DNA of 64,000 nt from Nitratireductor aquimarinus (lineage in GTDB: Bacteria > Pseudomonadota > Alphaproteobacteria > Rhizobiales > Rhizobiaceae), in assembly GCF_046773475.1 (NCBI RefSeq), contig NZ_CP177239.1, positions 744,001 through 808,000 of the forward strand, given 5' to 3'. A model generated the notes under the pieces. It was not told the DNA's origin, did no database searches, and worked only from the letters and a program-made list of their open reading frames with translations. A program made the translations under genes and the position numbers. Shown piece by piece: positions 31,213 to 38,821 of the stretch (its first letter is position 1; the number at the start of each line of letters is the position of its first letter).

Positions 31213-33951
31213 TCAGCTTGCTGGCACGGTGCTGGCTGGCCGGGTGTTTCCGGCCCGCTCAACGGCATGCAGGAGCCCGCCTTTTCGCGTGTAGAAGAGG
31301 TAGGTGAGGCCCATGCAGACCACGTAGAAGATCAGGAAACCCCACAGGGCCATTTCGGGCCCGCCGGACATGGCGATCGAGGAGCCGTAGGCTTTCGGGA
31401 TGAAGAATGCGCCATAGGCTGCGATGGCCGAGGTGAAGGCGATGATGGCCGCCGACTCGCGCTCGGCCTGTCTGACCGAAGCATCCTTGTCGAGCTCGGG
31501 CATCAGCCGCGGGATCTCGAGCCGCATGATCGAGGGGATCATCTGGAAGGTCGACGCATTGCCCACGCCTGTCAGGAAGAACAGGGCCATGAAGCAGGCG
31601 AAGAAGCCCCAGAAATTGCCGCCCGTGCCGTTCAGGGGCAGGAACTGCAACACACCCCAGACCGCCACGATCATGCCCGCAAAGGTCCACAGCGTGACGC
31701 GTCCGCCGCCATACCGGTCGGAAACCCAGCCGGTGCCCGCCCGCGAGAGCGCGCCGACCAATGGGCCGAGGAAGGCGTAGGAGAGCGCATTCACCTCAGG
31801 GAACTGCGTTTTCATTAACAGCGGGAAGCCGGCCGAATATCCGATGAAGGAGCCGAACGTGCCCGTGTAGAGAATGCACATCACCCAGTTGTGGAACCGC
31901 GAGAAGATGATCGACTGTTCGGCGAACGAGGCGCGCGCGGAGGCGATGTCGTTCATGCCGAGCCATGCGGCGATGGTCGAGACGATCAGGAACGGAACCC
32001 AGATGAAGCCCGCGTTCTGGAGCCACAGCATGGTGCCATCGCTGGCCATCTGGCCATCGCCGACCGCGAAGGCGAATGCGCCTGTCGAGATCACCACCGG
32101 CACCAGGAACTGCATGACGCTGACGCCGAGATTTCCAAGCCCTGCATTGAGCGCAAGTGCATTGCCCTTCTCCGACTTCGGGAAGAAGTAGGAGATGTTG
32201 GCCATGGAGGAGGCGAAGTTGCCGCCGCCAAGACCGCACAGAAGCGCCAGGACCAGGAAAATCAGGTAAGGCGTTTCGGGGTTCTGCACCGCATAGCCGA
32301 TGCCGAAGGCCGGGATCAGGAGCGAAGCGGTCGACAATGTCGTCCATAAGCGCCCGCCGAAGATCGGCACCATGAAGGAGTAGAAGATGCGCAGCGTTGC
32401 GCCCGAAAGCCCCGGCAGAGCGGCCAGCCAGAACAGCTGATCGGTCGTGTAGTCGAAGCCGATGCTCGGCAGCTTGGCCACCACCACCGACCAGACCATC
32501 CAGACCGAGAAGGCCAGAAGCAGCGCGGGAATGGAGATCCAGAGATTGCGCCGGGCAATCGCCCTGCCCTTCTCGTTCCAGAAGGTTTCATCGTCCGGAC
32601 GCCAGTCTTCGATCACGCCGGCCATGCCGCCATGCTTGTCTTTCTCATGGATCGGCTGCATTTCAGGCAGTTCGGGGAGCGCGCCGAGTTCGCGCGACAG
32701 CGCCGTCTTCTCCATCTGGCGGATCGAGAAGTGCATCCAGACGAGCGACACCGCGACGATGCCGAACAAGAGCATGAAGCAGGTGGTCCACACGCCCGTC
32801 ATGTCGAGCAGAACGCCGAAGGTGATCGGCAGAACGAAACCGCCAAGACCGCCGATCATGCCGACGAGACCGCCGACAGACCCCACATGATCGGGATAGT
32901 AGACGGGAATGTGCTTGTAGACCGCCGCCTTGCCGAGCGACATGAAGAAGCCCAGAACGAAGATCAGCAGGATGAAGGGCACCAGGCTAAGGCTGGTCGA
33001 GAAGGTGATCGGCCCGCGAATGCCGTGGATGATGTAATCCGTGTCCGGATAGGACAGCATGAAAGTCGTCACCAGCGCCACGCCGAAGGTCCAGTACATG
33101 ATGCGGCGCGCGCCATACCGGTCGGAAAGATGTCCGCCATAAGCGCGGAAGATGGAGGCCGGGATCGAGTAGAAGGCGGCGATCATGCCGGCCGTCTTGA
33201 TGTCCAATTCATAGACGCCGACCAGATAGCGCGGCAGCCAGAGCGCGAGCGCGACGAAGCCGCCGAACACGAAGAAATAGTAGATCGAGAAGCGCCAGAC
33301 CTGCAGGTTCTTGAGCGGTTCGAGCTGCATGAAGGTGCCGCGCGCCTTTGCGCCGGCTGCCCGCCTGGACTTCAGGTCCGGATCATCTTCGGTTGTCAGC
33401 CAGAACACGATGGCCATGGCGACCAGAACGGCGGCCCAGACCTGCGCAACCATGGTCCAGCCAAAGGCCACCATGACGAAGGGCGCGACGAATTTGGTGA
33501 CCGCCGCGCCGACATTGCCGGCGCCGAAAATGCCGAGCGCCGTGCCCTGCTTTTCCTTCGGATACCATTTCGACACATAGGCAACGCCCACGGCAAACGA
33601 GCCGCCGGCAAGACCGACGCCCAGCGCCGCCAGGAGCATTGTCTCATAGGTCGTGGCGTAGGAGAGCGCGAATGTCGCGGCGGCTGCCGCAAGCATCGTC
33701 AGGACATAGACGATGCGCCCGCCATACTGATCCGTCCAGATGCCCAGGAAGATACGGGACAAGGAACCGGTCAGGATCGGCGTGCCGGCAAGGAGACCGA
33801 ACTGCGTGTCGGTCAGGCCCAGATCCTCTTTGATCTGAACGCCGATGATGGAAAAAATGGTCCAAACGGCAAAGCACACGGTGAAAGCCAATGTGCTCAT
33901 GCCAAGAATTGTGTTTTGCTGTCGGGGAGTGACCCCTTGGAGGGAACTCAT
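31213..33951 (-). CDS. narK: NarK1-NarK2 fused nitrate/nitrite transporter
   Basis: A 912-residue fusion of two major-facilitator domains, each with about 12 membrane segments, joined near residues 435-475 by a charged linker. The first half starts QNTILGMSTLAFTVCFAVWT and carries FAVGVAYVSKWYPKEKQGTA; the second has GGGNFASSMANISYFFPKSE. These GG...N-F and WYP/FFP signatures are those of the nitrate signature motifs of NarK proteins. In Paracoccus the same fusion combines a proton-coupled nitrate importer (NarK1) with a nitrate/nitrite antiporter (NarK2). The gene opens the nar cluster. A perfect Fnr-type box sits about 90 bases upstream. Confidence 0.95.
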   Translation of the reverse strand: MSSLQGVTPRQQNTILGMSTLAFTVCFAVWTIFSIIGVQIKEDLGLTDTQFGLLAGTPILTGSLSRIFLGIWTDQYGGRIVYVLTMLAAAAATFALSYATTYETMLLAALGVGLAGGSFAVGVAYVSKWYPKEKQGTALGIFGAGNVGAAVTKFVAPFVMVAFGWTMVAQVWAAVLVAMAIVFWLTTEDDPDLKSRRAAGAKARGTFMQLEPLKNLQVWRFSIYYFFVFGGFVALALWLPRYLVGVYELDIKTAGMIAAFYSIPASIFRAYGGHLSDRYGARRIMYWTFGVALVTTFMLSYPDTDYIIHGIRGPITFSTSLSLVPFILLIFVLGFFMSLGKAAVYKHIPVYYPDHVGSVGGLVGMIGGLGGFVLPITFGVLLDMTGVWTTCFMLLFGIVAVSLVWMHFSIRQMEKTALSRELGALPELPEMQPIHEKDKHGGMAGVIEDWRPDDETFWNEKGRAIARRNLWISIPALLLAFSVWMVWSVVVAKLPSIGFDYTTDQLFWLAALPGLSGATLRIFYSFMVPIFGGRLWTTLSTASLLIPAFGIGYAVQNPETPYLIFLVLALLCGLGGGNFASSMANISYFFPKSEKGNALALNAGLGNLGVSVMQFLVPVVISTGAFAFAVGDGQMASDGTMLWLQNAGFIWVPFLIVSTIAAWLGMNDIASARASFAEQSIIFSRFHNWVMCILYTGTFGSFIGYSAGFPLLMKTQFPEVNALSYAFLGPLVGALSRAGTGWVSDRYGGGRVTLWTFAGMIVAVWGVLQFLPLNGTGGNFWGFFACFMALFFLTGVGNASTFQMIPSIMRLEIPRLMPELDKDASVRQAERESAAIIAFTSAIAAYGAFFIPKAYGSSIAMSGGPEMALWGFLIFYVVCMGLTYLFYTRKGGLLHAVERAGNTRPASTVPAS

Positions 33952-34029
33952 GTGTCCGCCCTTTCCTCACAAGCGGCACGCGCCGCTCCGATGGCTATAA
34001 CGGGGCGAGTTTCGGGGCATTCCTTCGAA

Positions 34030-34053
34030 GAAGTTTGATGCAGATCAAACTTC
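34030..34053 (-). promoter_or_regulatory. Fnr-type box upstream of narK
   Basis: The core TTGATGCAGATCAA (34035-34048) is a perfect match to TTGAT-N4-ATCAA, and the arms extend to a 10-bp inverted repeat (GAAGTTTGAT and ATCAAACTTC). The centre is about 90 bases upstream of the narK ATG, a fitting place for a class II activator site with a start point about 50 bases before the gene. Both Fnr and the neighbouring Fnr-like regulator could bind. Confidence 0.75.
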
Positions 34054-34155
34054 TGGAGCAAGGGATGGGAAATAAGACGCTGCGGGAAATGTTTCGGCAG
34101 CAGGGTTGCAGCCATCAAGTTTGACGGCCGGACCAGCAAAATGACAGACTGACTT

Positions 34156-34184
34156 TTATCAATCGCGCGATTGATAATTATCAA
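34156..34184 (+). promoter_or_regulatory. Overlapping palindromes at the start of the Fnr-like regulator
   Basis: Two perfect palindromes share bases: an 11+11 repeat TTATCAATCGC/GCGATTGATAA (34156-34177) and a Fnr box TTGATAATTATCAA (34171-34184). This gives three half-sites in a row. The box ends 11 bases before the ATG and abuts the ribosome site AAAAGGGGG, so binding would block expression of the regulator. Autorepression is the simplest reading. Confidence 0.6.
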
Positions 34185-34195
34185 AAGGGGGATAC

Positions 34196-34894
34196 ATGCG
34201 GCCTTCAGATATTCCGGAGATCCGAGCGCTGCGCCTCTTCAAGAGCATGTCGGATTCGGCTTTTGAGGCGCTGATTCAGGCCGCTTATCTGCAAACCTTT
34301 CCCGCCCAGCTCGAACTGATCCGCGAAGGTGATCCGGCGGACTTTCTCTATGTGGTCACCGAGGGGCGCGTTGAGCTTTTCGCCCGCGCCAACGGACGCG
34401 AGGCCACGATGGGCATGGTGCATCCCATCGGCACCTTCATTCTGGCGGCCGTGCTGAAGGATGCCGTCTATCTGATGTCGGCGCGCACCTGCCAGAAGTC
34501 CAAGGTTCTCATGATCCCGGCGGAGAATGTTCGCGCCGCGTTCGAGGCGGACGATGCCTTTGCCCGCGCCATCGTTGTCGAGCTTGCGAGCTGTTACCGC
34601 TCGGTCGTCAAGGAGCACAAGGATCTGAAGCTGCGCAGTTCCGTGGAGCGTCTGGCAAACCGGCTGTTGCGTTACCACGCCGACCAGGGCGCAAACGGCA
34701 CGCTTGAACTGCCCTATGACAAGCGCACCCTCGCCTCGCTTCTGGGCATGACGCCGGAGAACCTGTCGCGTGCTTTCAATACGCTCAAACCCTATGGCGT
34801 GCAGGTGAAAGGCACCGAGGTCACGCTGTCTGATATCGACGGGCTGACGACGCTTGCCAAACCCAATATTCTGATCGACGACCGCACAAGCTGA
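34196..34894 (+). CDS. Crp/Fnr-family regulator of nitrate respiration (NarR-like)
   Basis: A 232-residue Crp/Fnr regulator with a cyclic-nucleotide-like sensor domain at about residues 12-125, a dimer helix near 125-150, and a winged HTH. The recognition helix in GMTPENLSRAFNTLKPYG (183-200) has the E-x2-SR residues that read TTGAT half-sites. The N terminus has no cysteines, so it does not hold the oxygen-sensing cluster of Fnr. It therefore resembles NarR of Paracoccus, which responds to nitrate or nitrite and sits in the same place divergent from narK. Dnr/NnrR-type NO sensing is an alternative. It would bind the box before narK and the one overlapping its own start. Confidence 0.85.
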   Translation: MRPSDIPEIRALRLFKSMSDSAFEALIQAAYLQTFPAQLELIREGDPADFLYVVTEGRVELFARANGREATMGMVHPIGTFILAAVLKDAVYLMSARTCQKSKVLMIPAENVRAAFEADDAFARAIVVELASCYRSVVKEHKDLKLRSSVERLANRLLRYHADQGANGTLELPYDKRTLASLLGMTPENLSRAFNTLKPYGVQVKGTEVTLSDIDGLTTLAKPNILIDDRTS

Positions 34895-35421
34895 TCGTCC
34901 TGCTCTCAATTTGCGCAAGATGCTGCGAATTCCTGTTGCATCCTTCGCAACATTCACTAGTATCCGGTGCGTAACCCTGCTCCTTGTTTGATTGTTCGAG
35001 AGCCTCCACCGCATGCGTTTCACACCCGGAAAATCGAGGGACCGCGTTCGCTTCTGCAACCACGCGGGTAGCCTGATCGCAAGCATCTAGCCCTGGCGCG
35101 GTTGCAAGACCGTCGACCGGGGGCCGGAAATCCAAACCACCTGAAATTTCGGTTCTGATTTCCGGGTCCGCCACCGACGACCCGGTGGAGTTGCATAAAG
35201 TGTTCACGACCATGGAAAGCCGTTTCCCCACGGCTCGCAGCATCGTTTTCATGCGCCCGCATCGCGTCGCGCGCAGTTCCCCGACAACGTCCCACGCAGG
35301 CTTGATCCCCGATCGGCGAAGGCACGCCCTCGCCGTGCCGCAACGGGCGTTTTCCATCCCGGCGTAGCACTCGCGCCTTCCCCAAATCCCCCAGATCCAA
35401 AAGTCATTCGGAGTACCCATC
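34895..35421. other. Long intergenic region before dadA with short hairpins
   Basis: 527 bases between the Fnr-like gene and dadA, with no convincing coding frame. Short stems can be drawn at 35162-35185 (CCGGGTC with GACCCGG, 10-base loop), at 35218-35235 (AGCCGT with ACGGCT), and around 35314-35340 (GGCACG with CGTGCC). An open frame at 35185-35367 has no ribosome site or typical protein features and is not called. The region could hold a long leader of dadA or an unrecognised small RNA. I recognise no known riboswitch. Confidence 0.4.
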
Positions 35422-36675
35422 ATGCGCGTTGTCGTGCTTGGCGCCGGCGTTGTCGGTGTAACCTCAGCCTACTATCTCGCCCAACAGGGCCATGACGTCA
35501 CGGTTATCGACCGCCAGGAAGGCCCGGCGCTGGAAACCAGCTTTGCCAATGCCGGCGAGATTTCGCCCGGCTACTCGTCGCCATGGGCCGGCCCCGGCAT
35601 GCCCTTCAAGGCCATCAAATGGCTGATGATGAAGAATGGTCCGCTGGCGATCCGCCCGCGCCTCGATCCGGTCATGTGGTCCTGGCTCTTCAAGATGCTC
35701 TTGAACTGCACCTCGGCACGCTACGCGCTCAACAAGTCGCGCATGGTGCCCATCGCCGAGTACAGCCGCGACTGCCTGCGCGCACTGCGCGCTGAAACCG
35801 GCATCACCTATGACGAGCGCAGCCAGGGCCTGCTTCAGCTTTTCCGCAAGCAGGAACAGCTCGACGGCATCGGCAGCGACATTGAAATCCTGAAACAGTT
35901 CGGCGTGCCCTTCGAGGTGCTCGACCGGGATGGCTGCGCCGCGGCTGAACCCGCACTGGGCGCGGTGAAGGAGAAATATGTCGGCGGCCTGCGGCTGCCG
36001 GGAGACGAGACGGGCGACTGTCAGGTGTTCACCACACGGCTTTCGGAACTGGCGGCCTCCTCGGTCGATTTCCGCTACGGCGTGTCGATCAAAAACCTCG
36101 TCAGGGACGGCGCGCGGGTGACCGGTGTCGAGACGGATCAGGGACGTTTCGAGGCCGATGCGGTTCTCGTCTGTCTCGGCAGCTATTCCCCGGCGCTCTT
36201 GCGGCCGCTCGGCCTCCACATCCCGGTCTATCCGGTCAAGGGCTACTCGCTGACTGCCAGGATCACCAACGAAGCCGGCGCGCCGGTCTCCACCGTCATG
36301 GACGAGACCTACAAGATCGCCATCACCCGGCTGGGCGACCGCATTCGTGTCGGCGGTACGGCGGAAATTTCCGGCTTCGACCTGTCGGTGCCGGAATCGC
36401 GCCGCCGCCCGCTGGAATTCTCCGCCGGCGATCTGTTCGGCAATGGCGCGAACTTCTCCGACGCCACCTTCTGGTCCGGTCTCCGCCCGATGACGCCTGA
36501 CAGCCCGCCCATCATCGGCGCGACGCGTCTCGACGGGCTTTACCTGAACACCGGCCACGGCACGCTGGGCTGGACCATGTCCTGCGGTTCCGGGCGCGTG
36601 ATCGCCGACATCATTTCCGGCCGCAAGCCCGAGATCGACACGAACGGCCTCGGGATCGAGCGTTACGGGCAGTGA
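35422..36675 (+). CDS. dadA: D-amino acid dehydrogenase small subunit
   Basis: A 417-residue FAD enzyme of the DAO family that oxidises D-amino acids (D-alanine above all) and gives electrons to quinone at the inner membrane. The N terminus has VVVLGAGVVGVTSAYYLAQQ (residues 3-22), the ADP-binding motif, then the DadA block TSFANAGEISPGYSSPWAGPG near 34-54. The C terminus has FWSGLRPMTPDSPPIIGATR and YLNTGHGTLGWTM, typical of the family. No alr/dadX racemase is adjacent. It has a 500-base upstream region of unknown nature and is followed by a strong terminator, so it is probably monocistronic. Confidence 0.92.
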   Translation: MRVVVLGAGVVGVTSAYYLAQQGHDVTVIDRQEGPALETSFANAGEISPGYSSPWAGPGMPFKAIKWLMMKNGPLAIRPRLDPVMWSWLFKMLLNCTSARYALNKSRMVPIAEYSRDCLRALRAETGITYDERSQGLLQLFRKQEQLDGIGSDIEILKQFGVPFEVLDRDGCAAAEPALGAVKEKYVGGLRLPGDETGDCQVFTTRLSELAASSVDFRYGVSIKNLVRDGARVTGVETDQGRFEADAVLVCLGSYSPALLRPLGLHIPVYPVKGYSLTARITNEAGAPVSTVMDETYKIAITRLGDRIRVGGTAEISGFDLSVPESRRRPLEFSAGDLFGNGANFSDATFWSGLRPMTPDSPPIIGATRLDGLYLNTGHGTLGWTMSCGSGRVIADIISGRKPEIDTNGLGIERYGQ

Positions 36676-36681
36676 TCGGGA

Positions 36682-36713
36682 AAAGGGCGGGCGCCGATGA
36701 GGCCCCGCCCTTT
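36682..36713. terminator. Bidirectional terminator between dadA and ybaK-like gene
   Basis: AAAGGGCGGG and CCCGCCCTTT form a perfect 10-bp stem with a 12-base loop. Runs of A on one side and T on the other make it a plausible intrinsic terminator in both directions, between two convergent genes. Confidence 0.8.
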
Positions 36714-36734
36714 CAATCTTCCTGTGCTCAAAAC

Positions 36735-37202
36735 TCAGGCGATGTCGGCGCGCTTTACTGAAGCCGCGTCAAACAGAGCGCCGGGCATCGCGGAAAACAC
36801 CGCGTCATGCGCGCCGGCGGCTGCCCACACCACATCATAGCCGAGCAGGCTTTCATCACCGAAGCGCAGCACGTCGTCCGGCTGACCGAGAGGCGACACA
36901 CCGCCAATGGCGAAACCCGTCACCTCGCGGATATGGCGCGGGTCGGCCCGCTTGAGCGCTTCGCCCACCAGCGCCGACGCCTTGTCGAGCGCCAGCTGAC
37001 GGCTCCCGGAAACAAGAAAAAGATAGAGCTTTCCGCTCTCTTCACCCTGAAAGATCAGGGATTTCACGATCTGCGCCACGCTGCAGCCGCACTGGGCCGC
37101 CGCCTCTTCGGCGGTGCGGGTGGACTCACCCATGCGCTTGACTTCGATCTCCAGTCCGGCGGCCTCAGCCGCCGCCTGCACCCGCCTGATGCTCTTGCTC
37201 AT
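36735..37202 (-). CDS. YbaK/ProX-type aminoacyl-tRNA deacylase
   Basis: A 155-residue YbaK/EbsC-fold protein that hydrolyses mischarged tRNA in trans (Cys-tRNA(Pro) or similar). It has STRTAEEAAAQCGCSVAQIVKS near residues 27-48, the strand LYLFLVSGSRQLAL near 59-72, and the active-site loop FAIGGVSPLG near 96-105, with the conserved GGVSP. The lysine of the catalytic strand (IVKSLIF) is in place. It overlaps the end of the MBL hydrolase gene by 38 bases in another frame, so it belongs to the tatD-MBL operon. The exact tRNA specificity cannot be read from the sequence. Confidence 0.86.
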   Translation of the reverse strand: MSKSIRRVQAAAEAAGLEIEVKRMGESTRTAEEAAAQCGCSVAQIVKSLIFQGEESGKLYLFLVSGSRQLALDKASALVGEALKRADPRHIREVTGFAIGGVSPLGQPDDVLRFGDESLLGYDVVWAAAGAHDAVFSAMPGALFDAASVKRADIA

Positions 37203-38028
37203 CGGTCTTCTCCCCCTCCTCCATGGGTATCTCGATCACCATGCCATCGAAACCGGGTTCGACATGATCCGGCGTCTCGCGCAGCACGGTCTCGTAATCG
37301 AGTGGAATGTGCATATGCGTGAGCACTGCGCGCCTTGGCGAAAGCCGCTCGATCCAGCCAAGCGCTTCCTCCAGCGAGAAATGGCTCGGATGCGGGCGGT
37401 ATTGCAGGGCGTCGATGACCAGAACATCCGCACCGGCGATCAGCGCAGGCGTCTCTTCTGGAAACTGGCTGACATCGGGACAGTACGCCAGCCCGCCGAT
37501 GCGATAGCCGAGCGAGAGAATGTCGCCATGGATTTGCGGCAGTGGCTGGAATGTCAGCGGCCCGCCCGCGCCATTGATGGAGAAAGGCGCTTCATGGCTG
37601 ATCGGATGCGCCTTCAGGATCGGCGGATAATTGCTGCCCGGCGGCGTCTCGAAACAATAGCCGAAGGCTTCGATCAGGCGCTGGAGCGTGGGCTTGTCGG
37701 CGTAGACATCCATGAGATGGCGCTGGTTCATAACGAAGCCGCGCAGATCATCTATGCCGTGAATATGGTCCGCATGGGGATGCGTGTAGACGGCGGCGTC
37801 CAGCCGGTCGACGCCTGCGGAGATCATCTGCTCGCGAAAATCGGGGCCGGTGTCGATGACGACGCGGGTGATGCCGCCGCTCGCCGAAACGCGCTCCACC
37901 ATCGCCGCGCAGCGGCGGCGACGGTTTTTCGGATTGGCCGGATCGCACGCGCCCCAATCGCCGGTGATGCGCGGCGTTCCCGGAGAGGAACCGCATCCCA
38001 GGATCGTCAGGCGCAGCAGATCGCTCAC
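37165..38028 (-). CDS. MBL-fold metallo-hydrolase (PhnP-like)
   Basis: A 287-residue metallo-beta-lactamase-fold hydrolase. It has ILGCGSSPGTPRITGDWGAC near the N terminus, the double-metal motif THPHADHIHGIDDLR at about 81-95 (His-x-His-x-Asp-His), and further ligands in the strand VLTHMHI near 238-244. The GCGSS start and Cys-rich loop resemble PhnP-type phosphodiesterases. Genes of this type follow tatD and metG throughout Rhizobiales. The start is GTG 38028, overlapping the TatD stop by four bases. The substrate is probably a cyclic phosphodiester, but this is a family-level guess. Confidence 0.85.
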   Translation of the reverse strand: MSDLLRLTILGCGSSPGTPRITGDWGACDPANPKNRRRRCAAMVERVSASGGITRVVIDTGPDFREQMISAGVDRLDAAVYTHPHADHIHGIDDLRGFVMNQRHLMDVYADKPTLQRLIEAFGYCFETPPGSNYPPILKAHPISHEAPFSINGAGGPLTFQPLPQIHGDILSLGYRIGGLAYCPDVSQFPEETPALIAGADVLVIDALQYRPHPSHFSLEEALGWIERLSPRRAVLTHMHIPLDYETVLRETPDHVEPGFDGMVIEIPMEEGEKTDEQEHQAGAGGG

Positions 38029-38816
38029 CGCGCGGCAGCGTCCCGCGGCGCTTTCTTGAACAGGCGGAAGAAGTTTTCCGTGGTCAGGTCGGCCGTCTCG
38101 GCATCGGAAAGGCCGATGGTTTCGGCCAGAACATGCGCCGTGTGTGCGACGAAGGCCGGCTCGTTGCGCTTGCCCCGATTGGGAACGGGCGCGAGATAGG
38201 GCGCATCCGTTTCCACCAGAAGCCGGTCATGCGGCACGGTCGCGGCGATGTCACGCAGCGCCTGCGAGTTACGGAAGGTCAAAATGCCGGAGAAGGAAAC
38301 ATATCCGCCAAGCTCCACGCCGGCCTTTGCAAGACCTGCCCCCGAGGAGAAGCAATGCAGGATGAAGGGAAATGCGCCCCTGTCCGTCTCCTCGCGCAGA
38401 ATGGCGATCATGTCGTCATCGGCGTTGCGGGCATGAATGACCAGCGGCAGGCCGGTTTCACGCGCCGCCGCGATGTGCGTGCGAAAACCCTGCGCCTGTG
38501 CTTCGCGGGGAGCCTTGTCGTAAAAATAGTCGAGCCCCGCCTCGCCGATGGCCACCACCTTGGGGTGCTGCGCCAGACGCACGAGCTCTTCTGCCGTTAC
38601 ATCAAGCTCCTCATCCGCATTGTGCGGATGCGTGCCCACGGAGCAAAGAACGTTGTCGTTCGCTTCTGCAATTGCCAGAATCCGGTCGAACTGACGCACG
38701 TGCGTCGAGATCGTGACCATGAGGCCGACGCCGGCCTCGCGCGCGCGCTCCATGAACGCGGCGCGATCCTCGTCGAAATCCGGAAAATCCAGATGACAAT
38801 GGCTGTCCACCAGCAT
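38025..38816 (-). CDS. tatD: TatD-family metal-dependent hydrolase
   Basis: A 263-residue TIM-barrel hydrolase/DNase. It has the metal motif DSHCHLDFPDFDEDR (residues 4-18), GEAGLDYFYDKAP near 93-105, VIHARNADDDM near 130-140, HCFSSGAGLAKAGVELGGYVSFSG near 158 onward, and LVETDAPYLAPVPNRG near 205-220. These are the TatD signatures. TatD proteins are 3'-5' exonucleases or have quality-control roles, despite the name. It is one gene after metG (5-base gap), a common pairing. It ends on the MBL gene start. Confidence 0.92.
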   Translation of the reverse strand: MLVDSHCHLDFPDFDEDRAAFMERAREAGVGLMVTISTHVRQFDRILAIAEANDNVLCSVGTHPHNADEELDVTAEELVRLAQHPKVVAIGEAGLDYFYDKAPREAQAQGFRTHIAAARETGLPLVIHARNADDDMIAILREETDRGAFPFILHCFSSGAGLAKAGVELGGYVSFSGILTFRNSQALRDIAATVPHDRLLVETDAPYLAPVPNRGKRNEPAFVAHTAHVLAETIGLSDAETADLTTENFFRLFKKAPRDAAAR

Positions 38817-38821
38817 TGGCG

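Noticed and set aside
35185..35367. Short frame in the leader of dadA
   Set aside because: No ribosome site, Arg/Pro/Ser-rich composition and no family; probably chance.
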